The translations under genes were made by a program, and so were the position numbers. Shown in pieces: positions 62,779 to 64,000 of a stretch of 64,000 bases of DNA (its first letter is position 1; each line of letters begins with the position of its first letter). The stretch lies in assembly GCF_026547205.1 (NCBI RefSeq), contig NZ_CP106877.1, forward strand, positions 946,001-1,010,000, read 5' to 3'. Source of the stretch: Fervidibacillus halotolerans. Lineage in GTDB: Bacteria > Bacillota > Bacilli > Bacillales > Caldibacillaceae. The notes under the pieces were generated by a model that worked only from the letters and a program-made list of their open reading frames with translations, searched no databases and was not told the origin of the DNA.

Positions 62779-63708
62779 TTGAAAGGAAAATATGTAGAGG
62801 CGAAAGAACGATTACGGGGATCGATTGCCCCATTGGTTACGCCTTTTAAACGGAATTATGAGATCGATTTAGACAAACAGAGGGAATTAATAGAATTTCA
62901 AATTACTAATGGCACCCATGGGATTTCTGTTACAGGTACTTCCGGAGAACCGAGTTCATTGACGGTAGACGAACGAATCACCGTTATGGAAAACGCGGTA
63001 AAAACGATCGATGGTCGGGTTCCTTTTGTTCCCGGTACCGGGTCGGTGAATCAGGCCGAAACATTACATTTAACGAAGGTGGCACAGGAAATGGGGGCCG
63101 ATGCAGCGATGGTGATCGTCCCATATTATAATAAGCCGAATCAACAGGCACTTTACAATCATTTTAAAACGGTAGCTGATTCTGTCGATCTTCCAATTAT
63201 CGTCTATAACATTCCCGGGCGGACAGGGGTGAATTTAGAAGTTAACACATTAGCTAGATTAGTAGAAGATTGTCCAAATATTATCGGTGTGAAAGAATCA
63301 AACAAAGATTTTGAGCATGTCAATCGAGTCCTCCTGTATTGTGGTCGGGACTTCTTATTGTACTCCGGTATTGAACTACTTTGCTATCCGATGTTGGCGA
63401 TCGGTGGTGCAGGTTCCATCTCTGCTACGGCTAACGTCGAACCGAAAAAAGTAGCTGAGATGCATAATGCGTGGGAGTCAGGAAATCTAGAAAAGGCGCA
63501 AAACCTTCATTTCGAATTAATGAAACTGAACGATGTATTGTTTAAAGACACGAATCCTGCTCCAGTAAAGGCTGCCCTCGGTATGATGGGGAAAATTGAA
63601 CCGGTGCTAAGACCGCCGATGGGACTTCCTTCAAAAGAAGTGTTAAAGGAAATCCATCAAACATTAATTGAATATGGGAAGGACGTTCAAAACACATTTG
63701 ACATGTAA
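62779..63708 (+). CDS. DapA-family aldolase of hpa operon
   Basis: This 309-residue protein starts at TTG 62779, eight bases after the hpaE stop, with GGGGGGTAAGG as ribosome binding site. It is a DHDPS/NAL-superfamily TIM barrel with SIAPLVTPFKRN, TGTSGEPSSLTVDER, the catalytic Tyr in IIVYNIPGRTGVN and the Schiff-base Lys in NIIGVKESNKDF. As annotated by homology it would be a dihydrodipicolinate synthase. Its place between hpaE and hpaG suggests instead the last pathway step, cleaving 4-hydroxy-2-oxoheptanedioate to pyruvate and succinate semialdehyde, normally done by HpaI. Confidence 0.85.
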   Translation: MKGKYVEAKERLRGSIAPLVTPFKRNYEIDLDKQRELIEFQITNGTHGISVTGTSGEPSSLTVDERITVMENAVKTIDGRVPFVPGTGSVNQAETLHLTKVAQEMGADAAMVIVPYYNKPNQQALYNHFKTVADSVDLPIIVYNIPGRTGVNLEVNTLARLVEDCPNIIGVKESNKDFEHVNRVLLYCGRDFLLYSGIELLCYPMLAIGGAGSISATANVEPKKVAEMHNAWESGNLEKAQNLHFELMKLNDVLFKDTNPAPVKAALGMMGKIEPVLRPPMGLPSKEVLKEIHQTLIEYGKDVQNTFDM

Positions 63709-63728
63709 TTCAGGAAGGGGAATCGTTC

Positions 63729-64000
63729 GTGAAACGAATTTGGTTCAAGCGTAAAGGGATGGATCGAATGGAATCGGCTCTCCTCGATTGGAAAAGGGGG
63801 ATAATTAGGACCGTTCAGGGGCCGATTCCAATTCAATCCGTCTCCTTCGATGTTCCAATAACAGGTACCGTTTACAATATTCTTTTCAATTATAAAGGGG
63901 TTTATGAATCCTTTGAACCATCCATGTACAAACCACCGTATATTCATCCACCGAAAAGCCCAGTTTTGTATATGAAGCCTGGGAATACACTCATTGCTCA
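63729..64000 (+). CDS. hpaG: HpaG-type isomerase/decarboxylase, N-terminal part
   Basis: GTG 63729 follows GAAGGGG; 90 codons are visible before the window ends. The fumarylacetoacetate-hydrolase-family beginning is clear: GTVYNILFNYKGVYESF, MYKPPYIHPPKSPVLYMKPGNT. In the homoprotocatechuate pathway this bifunctional enzyme decarboxylates and isomerises the HpaE product. Metal-binding residues lie beyond the window edge. Confidence 0.85.
   Translation, partial: MKRIWFKRKGMDRMESALLDWKRGIIRTVQGPIPIQSVSFDVPITGTVYNILFNYKGVYESFEPSMYKPPYIHPPKSPVLYMKPGNTLIA

Overview
The window looks like a chromosome segment of a low-GC, spore-former-type Bacillaceae (Bacillus/Caldibacillus/Fervidibacillus-like). 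Supporting this are strong GGAGG ribosome binding sites, many TTG/GTG starts, CcpA (cre)-like sites, the GlpP antitermination arrangement and typical Bacillus tRNAs. The genus cannot be fixed from the sequence. All positions were read by eye, and family calls are from motif recognition without database searches.

Region by region. 1-2.4 kb is decayed: the 3' end of an unknown gene, an ISL3 transposase relic, a headless gene fragment and a small membrane protein. 2.5-6.2 kb holds pyrrolidone-carboxylate peptidase (pcp), a TPR plus winged-helix protein and a zinc exopeptidase with an extra N-terminal domain. 6.6-9.1 kb is an alpha/beta hydrolase gene split by a complete IS200/IS605 element (tnpA, tnpB, guide-RNA end). 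9.9-10.6 kb is an IS256 relic containing a compact, highly base-paired segment that resembles a HEARO (IscB-type omega RNA) element without its protein. 10.9-14.2 kb is an AraC-type regulator fused to a TIM-barrel domain, followed by an operon of a Tm-1-like ATP-binding protein and a paralogous TIM-barrel protein. 14.4-23 kb carries a phosphoesterase, a TetR gene with a clear operator and sigma-A promoter, a DUF5692-like membrane protein, two OsmC proteins, PsiE, an intact IS256 copy with a perfect 44-bp palindrome, and a BASS transporter.

23.38-36.85 kb is a 13.46-kb integrative element inserted in tRNA-Gly(CCC). It is bounded by perfect 44-bp direct repeats and has imperfect arm-type repeats at both ends. 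It encodes a tyrosine integrase beside the tRNA, a winged-helix protein, a repeat-rich noncoding segment that looks like a replication origin, a second tyrosine recombinase, an XRE repressor with divergent promoters, an archaeo-eukaryotic-type primase, an HNH nuclease and about ten small proteins of unknown function. There is no visible relaxase, capsid or terminase large subunit. It resembles a phage satellite or mobilizable replicating island more than a prophage.

36.9-43 kb has tRNA-Ala, a MerR regulator coupled to an ABC exporter, a complete type I toxin-antitoxin locus and an EamA transporter. 43.2-52.8 kb is a glycerol/dihydroxyacetone block. A sigma-54 activator with an N-terminal HPr-like domain sits upstream of a near-perfect sigma-54 promoter for dhaK-dhaL-dhaM. 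It is followed by glpP, glpF, glpK and glpD, with terminator-containing leaders ahead of glpF and glpD, as expected for GlpP antitermination. 53-56.8 kb has a membrane glycosyltransferase plus PlsY-like acyltransferase pair, dps and putP with a cre site. 57-64 kb is a LysR regulator divergent from a 4-hydroxyphenylacetate (homoprotocatechuate) operon: hpaB, hpaC, hpaD, hpaE, a DapA-family aldolase and the start of hpaG, which runs off the window.
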